Source of the DNA: Arhodomonas sp051195215
GTDB taxonomy: Bacteria > Pseudomonadota > Gammaproteobacteria > Nitrococcales > Nitrococcaceae
NCBI RefSeq assembly: GCF_051195215.1
Contig: NZ_JBNAZM010000013.1
Span: 1 to 64,000 of the forward strand
Direction of reading: 5' to 3'
DNA length: 64,000 nucleotides
Every line of letters begins with the position of its first letter. Position 1 is the stretch's first letter. The position numbers and the translations under genes were made by a program. The notes beneath the pieces were generated by a model, which saw only the letters and a list, made by a program, of their open reading frames with translations, did not search any database and was not told the DNA's origin. This document shows positions 52,517 to 60,846 of the stretch, piece after piece.

Positions 52517-52784
52517 TACTAATCTTCTCAGAAGTATTGTCATGTGTCAGAGCGCCAGAGCGGTTCGGGGGCAAGGCGCGCTCGCGCCGGCGTGGCCGGG
52601 TCACGTCAAGCGAGCGCAACGCCGCCACCGGGCCGCTCTGGCGCTCCCTTCGGGCCGGTCTGTGCGCCGATGGGGTCTGCGTTGCTCGCCGCTTATGGTG
52701 CCCGGCTACACCGCGCGCCTCGCGCCTTGCCCCATCGGCGCACAGACCGGCTGACGCATGACAATACTTCTGAGAAGATTAGTA
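52517..52784. repeat. Palindromic element B (bipartite stem-loop repeat)
   Basis: Perfect 28-bp inverted arms (52517-52544 and 52757-52784, extendable to 34 bp with one mismatch) bear the core GTATTGTCATG and begin and end with TA. Inside are hairpin 1 (12-bp stem, 52552-52563 with 52633-52644) and hairpin 2 (22-bp stem, 52654-52675 with 52730-52751). The two loops carry the same 51-base module in opposite orientation, about 63 percent identical without gaps (CAAGGCGCG...GCAACGC). Hairpin 2 shares loop and spacer architecture with element A. The right end lies 51 bp before the cupin start codon. Confidence 0.8.
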
Positions 52785-52835
52785 TCACCTTGGGGCGTAT
52801 TCTGCCGGCTCGTACCACCGCTGCAGGAGGAACGG

Positions 52836-53345
52836 GTGCCTGCGACGACACCCAGTGCTGACGCGCTGATCGAAGCGCTCGAGCTGACCGAGCACGTCGA
52901 AGGTGGTTATTTCCGCCGCACTTATCAGGCCGACCACCGTCCCACGGTCGCGACCGATGGCGGCGAGCGGTATCTCATGACCTCCATCCACTACCTGCTC
53001 ACGCAGGCATCGCCGGTGGGGCATTTCCACTGCAACCGCTCAGATATCGTCCACTACTTCCACCTCGGTGATCCCATCCGCTATTACCTGCTGATGCCCG
53101 ACGGCCGGCTGGAGATCGTCGACATGGGCGCGGACGTGGTGGCCGGGCAGCGACTGCAGCTCACCGTCCCCGGCGGTGTCTGGAAGGCCTCGCGGCTGCT
53201 CGATGGGCCCTGCGGCTACGGGCTCATCAGCGAGGCGGTATCACCGGGGTTCGACTACGCGGACATGCGGCTCGGCGATCGTACCGGGCTCGTCGAGGCG
53301 TTCCCGCAACACGAGGCCGTCATTCGCGATCTCGCACGGGGATGA
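52836..53345 (+). CDS. Cupin-5 (DUF985) family protein
   Basis: A 169-residue beta-barrel protein of the DUF985 family: HVEGGYFRRTYQAD, the SIHYLLTQASPVGHFHCNRSD metal/ligand region, YYLLMPDGRLE and the SEAVSPGFDYADM C-terminal strand. The biochemical role of this family is poorly defined; sugar or nucleotide binding has been proposed. The GTG at 52836 is set by AGGAGG at 52825-52830; the longer frame upstream starts inside element B and is not protein-like. Confidence 0.85.
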   Translation: MPATTPSADALIEALELTEHVEGGYFRRTYQADHRPTVATDGGERYLMTSIHYLLTQASPVGHFHCNRSDIVHYFHLGDPIRYYLLMPDGRLEIVDMGADVVAGQRLQLTVPGGVWKASRLLDGPCGYGLISEAVSPGFDYADMRLGDRTGLVEAFPQHEAVIRDLARG

Positions 53346-53355
53346 ACACGACCAT

Positions 53356-53386
53356 GTCCTGGTGTCCGCTTCCAGGACACCAGGAC
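53356..53386 (+). terminator. Strong hairpin after the cupin gene
   Basis: GTCCTGGTGTCC and GGACACCAGGAC form a perfect 12-bp stem with a 7-base loop, ten bases after the cupin stop. No T-run follows, so it may act as a terminator with Rho or as an RNA-stabilising end. Confidence 0.55.
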
Positions 53387-53494
53387 CCGGCGTGCGTGTT
53401 GGCACGCATGCACGACCGGTGAGGGAGTGGCTAGACTGACATTCGCTCACCCACAACCTGCCGCCGGATTACGGCGGCGCTCACGGAGAGAGCC

Positions 53495-53911
53495 ATGCAA
53501 CCCCGGATCAGCATGATCACCCTCGGTGTCACTGATTTACCAACCGCCGTTCGTTTCTACGAGCACGGCCTCGGGCTGCCCCGGTACCCGTTCGATTCCG
53601 ATGAGGTTGCCTTCTTCGACCTGAACGGAAGTTGGCTGTCTCTTCACCCCCGCGAGATGCTCGCCGCCGACGCGGCCACGCCGGACGAGGGCATGCGTGG
53701 CTTCCCGGGATTCACGCTGGCGCACAACGTGGCCTCTCGCGAGGCGGTGGATGCGGTGCTGGCGGAGGCCGTGGCCGCCGGGGGGCGCCTGGTCAAGCCC
53801 GCGCAGGACGTGTACTGGGGTGGTTATTCGGGTTATTTCGCCGACCCGGACGGTTACCTGTGGGAGGTGGCCTGGAACCCCTATGTCTGGATCGGACCGG
53901 AGGATGCCTGA
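53495..53911 (+). CDS. VOC-family (glyoxalase/bleomycin-resistance fold) protein
   Basis: A 138-residue protein with paired beta-alpha-beta-beta-beta modules: ISMITLGVTDLPTAVRFYE at the start and the GGYSGYFADPDGYLWEVAWNP motif at the end, carrying the usual metal-ligand glutamate. The substrate is unknown; close homologues are annotated only as VOC proteins. Confidence 0.88.
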   Translation: MQPRISMITLGVTDLPTAVRFYEHGLGLPRYPFDSDEVAFFDLNGSWLSLHPREMLAADAATPDEGMRGFPGFTLAHNVASREAVDAVLAEAVAAGGRLVKPAQDVYWGGYSGYFADPDGYLWEVAWNPYVWIGPEDA

Positions 53912-53917
53912 GCGGGT

Positions 53918-54022
53918 ATGGTGATCCTGCTAAACGGGGCGATCAATGCCGGCCAGCGCGTGGACGAAACCATCGAGGCGGTGCTGGCGACCGCGAATCG
54001 GCTCCTTCATCGGCGCAAATAG
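53918..54022 (+). pseudogene. 34-codon ORF, possible remnant of a P-loop kinase-like gene
   Basis: ATG 53918 opens MVILLNGAINAGQRVDETI and ends in NRLLHRRK. The first ten residues resemble the strand and glycine loop of small kinases (ILLNGxxNxGKTT), but the GKT is missing and the sequence jumps to an amphipathic helix. This looks like an in-frame internal deletion of a larger gene. It could also be a chance ORF. Confidence 0.3.
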
Positions 54023-54140
54023 GTTTGCATGGCGCGTATTTGCCGCCCACGAAGCGAATAGTTGCACAATAGTCTTTGCAGGCGCAGTGTGTCTCGCGTT
54101 CATCGGGGCTTTCGGGCGATTCAAGAGGGGGTGTGGGGGT

Positions 54141-57100
54141 TTGTTCACGCCGATCGAGCGACCACGGCTATTCGCAGATCTCGACGCCGTGGGCGGGGGC
54201 ACCATCGTCTGGCTGGTGGCGGCGGGAGGCTACGGCAAGACCACACTAGCGCTGACCTACGCCCACCACCGTGCGTTGCGGCTGATACATTTCACCGGCA
54301 TGCACTCGGGGGTCACCGTTGGTGAGTTCTTCCATGGCCTGCGTGCCCGTGCCATGGAAACCATGGGGGCATTGGCCGAGCGCCTGCCCGTGCTCAACCC
54401 GGAATACACGGCCACACCCGATGTCTTTGCCCGCCGCTTCGCCGAGGAGATGGCCGCCATCCTGCCACGAGAGGCGTTGGTCATGGTGGACGATGTCCAC
54501 CGCCTGCCGGCGGATCACCCGCTTCACCCGCTGCTGCTGCGTGTTGCCGACACCGTCTCCGGACGTTGCCGGTTCGTGGTGGGCAGTCGCCACGAGCCAC
54601 CCGGTGCATGGGCGCGCCTGCGAGGCCAGGGCCGTGTAGTGGTGATCGACGAGGCCATGCTCGCCTTCGACGAACAGGAAACCGGCGCGCTGCTCGATGC
54701 CCAGGGCCTGGCGTCGTCGGGGGAGCAGGAGGCCGGACGCTCGTTGCGTCTGACCACCCGTGGCTGGGTCGTGGGGTTGATGCTGCTGCTCGAGCACTGG
54801 CGACGCACGGGGGCGCCACCGCATGCGCGGCACGCCGGCGATTCCCTCGACGACTGGTTTTATCACGAGATCTATGCACCGCTGCCCATGAGCGAGCAGA
54901 CGCTGCTGCGCCGTTGCGCGCTGCCGGCCCGCGTTCCGCTTGCCTGTGCCGCCGACGGCAGCGGCATCGTCGACGCCCGCGAGGGGTTGCTGCGCCTGCA
55001 GCGCGAGCATGCCTTCATATTCACGGATACCCATGACGAGGGCGACCGTGTCTGCCGTTTTCACGATCTGTTCCGGGACTTCCTGCTTCGGCGCGCCGAG
55101 ACCGAGGCGACCCCGGCGGAGCTCGCCGCCCAGCGCCGCCGCTGGGGACGTGTGCTGTGGGCCGCGGGGGAGTGGAGTGAGGGGGCGAACCTGCTCATCG
55201 AAGCCGGAGACGAGGATGCGCTCGCCGAGGGGCTGAAGAACGTCGGCGGCGAGCTCATCCAGACCGGCCGCGGCGATTCGCTGTTCGGCTGGTTGAACGC
55301 CCTGCCCGAGGCCCGGCGGCGCGAGGAGCCGGTGCTCTGCCTCTGGGAAGGGCTCTGCCTGATGCTCCACGACACCCATGCGGCGCGTCAGTTATTGAGC
55401 CGGGCGTGGGAATCCCTCGCTGCGGCGCAGGACTATCCGCATATGGCGCTCGCCTGGAGCGGCATCGTCGACAGCATCTGGCTGGAGTGGGCGCACGTCT
55501 CGGAGTACGAGCGCTGGATCGACGAATTCCTCCACTTCGAGGCCGAGTTCCGCGCACATCTGCCGCCGGCGTTGTGGTTCCCGGTGCTGCGGGGCATGCT
55601 CGCCGCGGTGTGCTATGGCCGCCCGCTGGATCCGTCGCTTGCGCGCTGGGAGCGCGAGGCCCTGAGTGCACTCTCCGGCGACATGCCGGATACCGAGCGG
55701 GTAATGCTCGCCTGCCAGCTGCTCTATCTCAACACCTGGCAGTTCGGATGCCGTGCCGGTGCCATGCGGGTGCTGGCGGTGATGGAGGGTCAGCAGGCCG
55801 CCGTCGACGGTGCGTCGCCGCTTGCCCAGTGCCTGTGGCGCACGTTCACGGCGCTATGCGCCCTGCTGTTCGACGGCGATCGCGAGCGTTGCCTCGCCGA
55901 AGCGGACAAGGGGCGGGCGCTCATCCGCGAGTACGGTATCGGTACCTGGGACGACGCCGTACCGCCGCTGCATTGCGCCCTGTGCTTCCACGACGGGGTC
56001 ACTCTGGATGACTGGATGGCCTGGTTCCTGCGCACGGACTGCAAGGCGAACCGGCCTTTCTATGACACTTTCCAGGCTCATTTTCTATCCGCCCAGGCGT
56101 GGTTGCGCGGTAACGTCCACGAAGCCGTCGAGCACGCGCGCATGAGCCTGGTCGCCGGCGAGCGCCACGGATCGGTGGTGATCTCGGCAGGGTTCCGGGC
56201 AGTCTATGCGGGATTCCTGGCCGAGGCCGGGCATGGCCGCGAAGCGCTGCGGGCAGCGGCACAGGCGCGGGCCATTGCGCGTGGGTTCCGCAGCGACTTC
56301 CTGGAAGTGTTCATGTATCTCGCGCTGGCGCGCATTCCGTTGCACACCGCCCGCCCGTGGCGGGCGCTGGGCTATCTGCGCCGGGCGTTCGCGGCCGGGG
56401 CACGTCAGTGGATGTTCTTCCCGTTGCTGTTGCGTGATGGGGAGCTCGCCATGCTCTGCGCCCTGGCGCTGGCTGAAGGCATCGAGCCGGATTACGCGCG
56501 CTGGCTCATTCGCGTGCGCGATCTCACACCGCCGGCGGATCGCGTGCTGCGCGCGCACTGGCCGTGGCGCTGTCGCGTGCGCGTGCTCGGCGGATTCTCC
56601 GTCGAGGTGGGTGAGCGTCACCAGTACGGCTCGCGCCGGGCACAGCCGTTGCCGCGGGCGTTGCTCGCGCGTCTGGTGATCGCCGGTCCGAAGGGGGAGA
56701 CGCAGGAACGCCTCGCCGCTTGCCTGTGGCCGGACAGCGAACGGGACAAGGCGCTCAACAGCCTTTACGTGACACTGCACAGGCTCAGGGACCGGGTGCT
56801 GGAGGACCCGGGCGCCGTGGTCAGTCAGGGCGGGCGTATCCGCCTCGACCCCGACCGCGTGTGGGTCGATGCATGGGAGTTTCGGGCGCTGGCGGCACGC
56901 GGCGAGCGCGAGGGCGGGGAGAGCCTGCAACGTGCCGTCGAGCTCTACGGTGGGGTAGGGGAGCTGCCGGGGCTCGACGAGATCGATCTGGAGGCGTGGC
57001 AGGCGGAGCTCGATGCCATCTATGAGCGAGCGGTGCGCAGCCTGGGCGTGGAGCTCGAGCACGACGATGTGCGCGCGGCGCTGCGGCTCTATCGCGAGGC

Positions 57101-57281
57101 GTTGGACCACCTGCGCCTGAGCGAGTCGTTGTGGGCGGGTGTGCTGCGGTGCGAGGCGGCGCTCGGCAACCAGGCCGCTCTCAAGCGCAGTTTCTCGCAC
57201 CTGGCCAAGTGCTTCCGCCGCGAGCTCGATACCGAGCCTTCACCGTGGCTGGCGAGCCTGTATCAACGCCTGCGCGGCTGA
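54141..57281 (+). CDS. STAND-NTPase transcriptional regulator with C-terminal BTAD DNA-binding module
   Basis: A protein of about 1046 residues. The N-terminal STAND ATPase has Walker A GGYGKTT (about 29-35) and Walker B ALVMVDDVH (about 112-120), followed by MalT-like winged-helix and long helical TPR-like repeats (about 330-800). The C-terminus (about 811-905) is an OmpR/SARP-type winged helix (RVRVLGGFSVEVG...RLAACLWPD) and then a BTAD helical domain. Such proteins are ligand- and ATP-gated activators. TTG 54141 after a G-rich leader is my start, because the 65 upstream codons (in-frame ATG 53946) look non-coding and overlap the small ORF. Targets are unknown. Confidence 0.85.
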   Translation: MFTPIERPRLFADLDAVGGGTIVWLVAAGGYGKTTLALTYAHHRALRLIHFTGMHSGVTVGEFFHGLRARAMETMGALAERLPVLNPEYTATPDVFARRFAEEMAAILPREALVMVDDVHRLPADHPLHPLLLRVADTVSGRCRFVVGSRHEPPGAWARLRGQGRVVVIDEAMLAFDEQETGALLDAQGLASSGEQEAGRSLRLTTRGWVVGLMLLLEHWRRTGAPPHARHAGDSLDDWFYHEIYAPLPMSEQTLLRRCALPARVPLACAADGSGIVDAREGLLRLQREHAFIFTDTHDEGDRVCRFHDLFRDFLLRRAETEATPAELAAQRRRWGRVLWAAGEWSEGANLLIEAGDEDALAEGLKNVGGELIQTGRGDSLFGWLNALPEARRREEPVLCLWEGLCLMLHDTHAARQLLSRAWESLAAAQDYPHMALAWSGIVDSIWLEWAHVSEYERWIDEFLHFEAEFRAHLPPALWFPVLRGMLAAVCYGRPLDPSLARWEREALSALSGDMPDTERVMLACQLLYLNTWQFGCRAGAMRVLAVMEGQQAAVDGASPLAQCLWRTFTALCALLFDGDRERCLAEADKGRALIREYGIGTWDDAVPPLHCALCFHDGVTLDDWMAWFLRTDCKANRPFYDTFQAHFLSAQAWLRGNVHEAVEHARMSLVAGERHGSVVISAGFRAVYAGFLAEAGHGREALRAAAQARAIARGFRSDFLEVFMYLALARIPLHTARPWRALGYLRRAFAAGARQWMFFPLLLRDGELAMLCALALAEGIEPDYARWLIRVRDLTPPADRVLRAHWPWRCRVRVLGGFSVEVGERHQYGSRRAQPLPRALLARLVIAGPKGETQERLAACLWPDSERDKALNSLYVTLHRLRDRVLEDPGAVVSQGGRIRLDPDRVWVDAWEFRALAARGEREGGESLQRAVELYGGVGELPGLDEIDLEAWQAELDAIYERAVRSLGVELEHDDVRAALRLYREALDHLRLSESLWAGVLRCEAALGNQAALKRSFSHLAKCFRRELDTEPSPWLASLYQRLRG

Positions 57282-57445
57282 AGCGTGCATGCGTCACGCG
57301 AAAGTTGTGAAAGCAATGGAACTGTGCTTACCTTTGGCTGTTCGCCGTGTTGCGTGGCGATGTCCGCGCCCGGGCCCGGGGGGTGGCGGCCGCCGATTTG
57401 CCGGAGCGATGGCTGACAGCCGAATAATAATGCGGAAGGAATGGC

Positions 57446-59281
57446 ATGAGCGGGGGCGAAGGACATCTGACGGCGCGGCTGTCGTGGGTGGGGCCCGAGG
57501 ATGCGGAGCCGGGCGTGGCGTCACTGCGGGCACACGGTTTCCGTGACGTTCACGCCACGGTGGACGTGGCTGCCCTGATCGAACGCATTCGCCACGGCTA
57601 CCGTGACGGCGAAAGTGACCTCGCGCTGGCGGTCATTCACGAGCGCGCCCTGCAGGCGAGTTCGCCCGGCCAGCGCAAGCGTCTGCTGGCGGTGGCGAGC
57701 GAGGCCGGCACCGGCCTGGTTGTCGTCGGTGCGCGTGGACAGACACCGCCGGCGCACAGCGAGGCATGGGTGGACGTCGTCGATGAGCATGCCCCGGCCC
57801 GCGAGACCCACCAGCGCGTCGCCCTGGCGGCCGCTGCGCAGACTGAGCGTCGCCGCCTGCAGCGCGTGACGCGGGGCCTGGAGGCGGAGGTCGCAGATCT
57901 TCGCGTTGTCGAATCCCGCCTGCAGCACATGGTCTATCACGACGAGCTCACCGGGTTGTGGAACCGCCGCCGCTTGCGTGAGGCGCTCGAGCTGAACGTC
58001 ATGCGTGCGAGCAGCCTCAGCCAGCCCTGCGCAATCGTTCTGGTGGACGTGGACCGGTTCAAGCTGGTCAACGATCTCGAGGGTTACGATGTCGGCGACC
58101 GCTTGCTCATCGATGTGGGGCGGCTCGTTCGAGACCTCGCCGGTACGTCGGATCTCGCCGCCCGTATCGGCTCCGATGAGTTCGTGCTGCTGCTCGGCAA
58201 TTGTGGCGCGGACGCCGCCGTCGAGCGTGCGGAACAGGTGCGCCGTTGTCTCGAGGATAACCGGTTTCGATGCGGCAGCCGTTACTATCGCACCTGCGCC
58301 AGTGTCGGCGTCGCCACGATGGCCGGCGGTGAGCGCCGCGCGCCAACGACGGAGCTGCTCGCGCGCGCGGACCAGGCCTGTTACCTCGCCAAGCAGCACG
58401 GGCGTAACCGTGTCCATGTCTACGACGGAGACGATCCACGGCTGATGGCACTGCGGCGTGATCATGTCATGGCGCCTGTCATCCGCGATGCCATCGAGAA
58501 CAACCGCCTGTTCTTCGAATTCCAGCCCATCGTGCGTTTGCTCGACGGGCGTATCTCCCACTACGAATGCCTGCTGCGTATGCGGGGGCACGATGGTCGC
58601 CGTCACCAGCCGGGTGAGTTCATTCCGGTGGCCGAGCGTACCGGGCTGATCCATCATATCGATCTGTGGGTCGTCGATCGGGCCCTGGACTTCCTCGCCA
58701 CACTGGATGGCGGGTATAGCGACGCCAGCGTCTCCGTGAACCTTTCCGGCCACGCGTTCCGCAACCAGGACCTCGTCGAGCTCATCGCGCACCGGTTGCA
58801 GATGAGCCGGGTCTCGCCGGCCCGCCTCGTTTTCGAGATCACCGAGACCGCTGCAGTGGCCAATCTGGAGCAGGGCCGCGACGTTGTCGCGCGTCTGCGT
58901 GCGCTGGGCTGCCGTTTTGCCCTGGATGACTTCGGCAGCGGCTTCAGCACCTTCCACTACATCAAGCATTTTCCCGTCGACTACCTCAAGATCGACGGCA
59001 GCTTCATCACCAACATCGCCGACGACACCACGGACGCGACGCTGGTGCATCATATGGTCTCCATCGCGCGCAGCCTCGGGAAGGAGACCGTGGCCGAGTT
59101 CGTGGAGAGTCGGGAATCGTTGGAGGCCGTGGCGGCGCTGGGCGTGGATTACGTGCAGGGGTTCTATCTTGCGCGGCCGGCGGAAGTGCCGATCCGCGAG
59201 GAGTCGTTGCCCTCGCTTGGTCCGCTTGGTGGCGAGGCGGCTGCCGTCGCTATGGCCAGTCAGCGCGAGTCATGGGTCTGA
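57446..59281 (+). CDS. GGDEF-EAL protein with degenerate motifs
   Basis: A 611-residue cytosolic c-di-GMP-type protein. Residues 1-130 look like a divergent response-regulator fold without membrane helices, followed by a coiled linker (about 128-160), GGDEF (about 165-320) and EAL (about 340-585). The active-site motif is GSDEF (242-246) rather than GGDEF, no RxxD inhibitory site precedes it, and the EAL motif is ECL (374-376). EITET and DDFGSGFS are kept. The protein may bind rather than make c-di-GMP, or act as a phosphodiesterase with altered activity (inference). Confidence 0.92.
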   Translation: MSGGEGHLTARLSWVGPEDAEPGVASLRAHGFRDVHATVDVAALIERIRHGYRDGESDLALAVIHERALQASSPGQRKRLLAVASEAGTGLVVVGARGQTPPAHSEAWVDVVDEHAPARETHQRVALAAAAQTERRRLQRVTRGLEAEVADLRVVESRLQHMVYHDELTGLWNRRRLREALELNVMRASSLSQPCAIVLVDVDRFKLVNDLEGYDVGDRLLIDVGRLVRDLAGTSDLAARIGSDEFVLLLGNCGADAAVERAEQVRRCLEDNRFRCGSRYYRTCASVGVATMAGGERRAPTTELLARADQACYLAKQHGRNRVHVYDGDDPRLMALRRDHVMAPVIRDAIENNRLFFEFQPIVRLLDGRISHYECLLRMRGHDGRRHQPGEFIPVAERTGLIHHIDLWVVDRALDFLATLDGGYSDASVSVNLSGHAFRNQDLVELIAHRLQMSRVSPARLVFEITETAAVANLEQGRDVVARLRALGCRFALDDFGSGFSTFHYIKHFPVDYLKIDGSFITNIADDTTDATLVHHMVSIARSLGKETVAEFVESRESLEAVAALGVDYVQGFYLARPAEVPIREESLPSLGPLGGEAAAVAMASQRESWV

Positions 59282-59546
59282 CACGCCGGCGCTGACCCGT
59301 GTCGTGATCAGGCGTCTGTGTTCCGTGGCGGCTAGCCCGCCGTGCATCATTACCCGGCAGAGCGCTGGCGTTACTTGCCGACACGTTCCTTGCCGCTGAT
59401 CATGGCGACGTTGGTCGCGGACGGGGTGGGCGTGGAGTCTGCGTCGCATCGGTCATGGCGTTGATTCGGCGTTGATGCTTGGCGCACCATCGGTGTTGCG
59501 AACATCGAAAAATGTGACATATTGCCTTGCCAGAGAAAGAGAATCG

Positions 59547-59930
59547 ATGGGCGGGGTGGTGATGGAAAGCGACCGCGAACCGGAGTGGGTGGCGGATGTG
59601 CTCTCGCGCGCGGACGCGGGGTACCGCTCCAGCGATGATGGTGACCCTCGTCGTCTTCAGGTCTGTCTGAGGAAAGTCGCCGAGGAACACCAGGCCCGAT
59701 CGTCCGCCTGCCGCGGGCTTGTCCGCTCCATGTTGCCGCTGCCCACCTTCTCGGGTGGCATCGTACAGTTCGAGCCTGGCGAACGCCCCGAGCGACTGCT
59801 CGAACGTGCCGAGGGGCTTGTGTATCACGCCAGGCGGGCCGGCAAGGATGCTATCCGGATGGATACGCCCGCCCGCATGCAGGCAGTGCCGCGGACTGGC
59901 GACGTCAGCCGTCTTCGGGAGGGCGCGTGA
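59547..59930 (+). CDS. Small protein resembling the C-terminal half of a GGDEF domain
   Basis: About 127 residues from ATG 59547 (ATG 59562 also possible). The second half (PTFSGGIVQFEPGERPERLLERAEG followed by LVYHARRAGKDAIRM) matches the end of diguanylate cyclase domains, but the GGDEF motif and first half are absent. It is either a truncated cyclase or a small domain used as a partner. Its stop overlaps the GTG start of the HDOD gene, so it is still translated in an operon, which argues against simple decay. Confidence 0.6.
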   Translation: MGGVVMESDREPEWVADVLSRADAGYRSSDDGDPRRLQVCLRKVAEEHQARSSACRGLVRSMLPLPTFSGGIVQFEPGERPERLLERAEGLVYHARRAGKDAIRMDTPARMQAVPRTGDVSRLREGA

Positions 59931-60742
59931 GCCGGGTGACGGCGCGTGATTGTGCCATTGCTGCCCGCGATCTGCCGTCGCCGCCGATCGTTTTTCAGCG
60001 GCTTTCAGAGGTGCTGGCACGCCCGGACTGGAACATGCAGACGGTTGCCGGCGTCATTGCGAGCGACCCGGGAGTGGCCGCGCGTACACTGAGGCTCGCC
60101 AACAGCCCTTTTTTCGGCCTGCCACGCCAGGTCGAAACGCTGGAGGAGGCCGCGTCCATCGTCGGCCTGGCGGAGTTGCGGCAACTGGTGCTGGCGACCA
60201 GCGTCATCGACGGGTTCAAGCGTATTCCGCAGGATCTGGCTTCCCCGTTGATGCTTCGCGAGGGCGCGGTGCGCAGCGCCGTGCTCGCCGCGGCTGTTGC
60301 TCGCTGCGGGTCCTTGGTCCCACCACGGCGCGCCTTTCTGGGCGGGCTGCTCCACGACGTGGGCAGCGTCGTGGTCTGCTCGGTGATGGCCGAGCAGGCG
60401 CGCGAGGTCCTGCTGACCTCACCGTCGGACGGCGACCGTGTCGTCAGCCTGGAGCAGCGCGTGTTCGGCACCGAGACGTGTGAAGTGGGCGGGGCATTGT
60501 TGCGACACTGGCGGTTGCCGGAGGCGCTGGAGGCGATGGTACGGTTCTGGCCCGCGCCGGCCGACGAGTACGCGCCTGATGCGGCCTTGGTCGTGCATCT
60601 GGGCGTCACGCTCGCGGTGGGGTGCGCCGTGCCGGGGCGCGATGCGGCGATCTGGCATGCCTGCCGGGTCGATCCCGAGTCGGCCGCCGGGCTCGTCGAC
60701 GACAGCGAGCCCGAAATCGAGCGGCTGCTTGGCATGCTCTGA
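59927..60742 (+). CDS. HDOD-domain signalling protein
   Basis: A 271-residue protein made almost entirely of an HDOD domain: DLPSPPIVFQRLSEVLARPD, ASDPGVAARTLRLANSPFFG, a short IVGLAELRQLVLATSV helix and the GGLLHDVGSVV segment. HDOD proteins are signal-transduction relatives of HD phosphohydrolases that lack most catalytic residues. The GTG start (59927) overlaps the stop of the half-GGDEF gene, suggesting they act together. Confidence 0.9.
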   Translation: MSRVTARDCAIAARDLPSPPIVFQRLSEVLARPDWNMQTVAGVIASDPGVAARTLRLANSPFFGLPRQVETLEEAASIVGLAELRQLVLATSVIDGFKRIPQDLASPLMLREGAVRSAVLAAAVARCGSLVPPRRAFLGGLLHDVGSVVVCSVMAEQAREVLLTSPSDGDRVVSLEQRVFGTETCEVGGALLRHWRLPEALEAMVRFWPAPADEYAPDAALVVHLGVTLAVGCAVPGRDAAIWHACRVDPESAAGLVDDSEPEIERLLGML

Positions 60743-60846
60743 TGCCGCCGCCCATCGCGGCAGGGCGTTGCCGTGCCGCGAGCGGCTCCGCCCGGCGGTT
60801 AATCTTTCCAGAGCATCATCACTGCATATCGCGACAGGATACCGAC

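Noticed and set aside
53356..53386. Calling the hairpin a certain intrinsic terminator
   Set aside because: The stem is perfect but no T-run follows, so it is listed only as a candidate.
53946..54140. N-terminal extension of the STAND regulator from ATG 53946
   Set aside because: The 65 residues lack family resemblance, the DNA is less GC-rich than the gene body, and the region overlaps another small frame; a TTG at 54141 begins the conserved sequence. Kept as an alternative start only.
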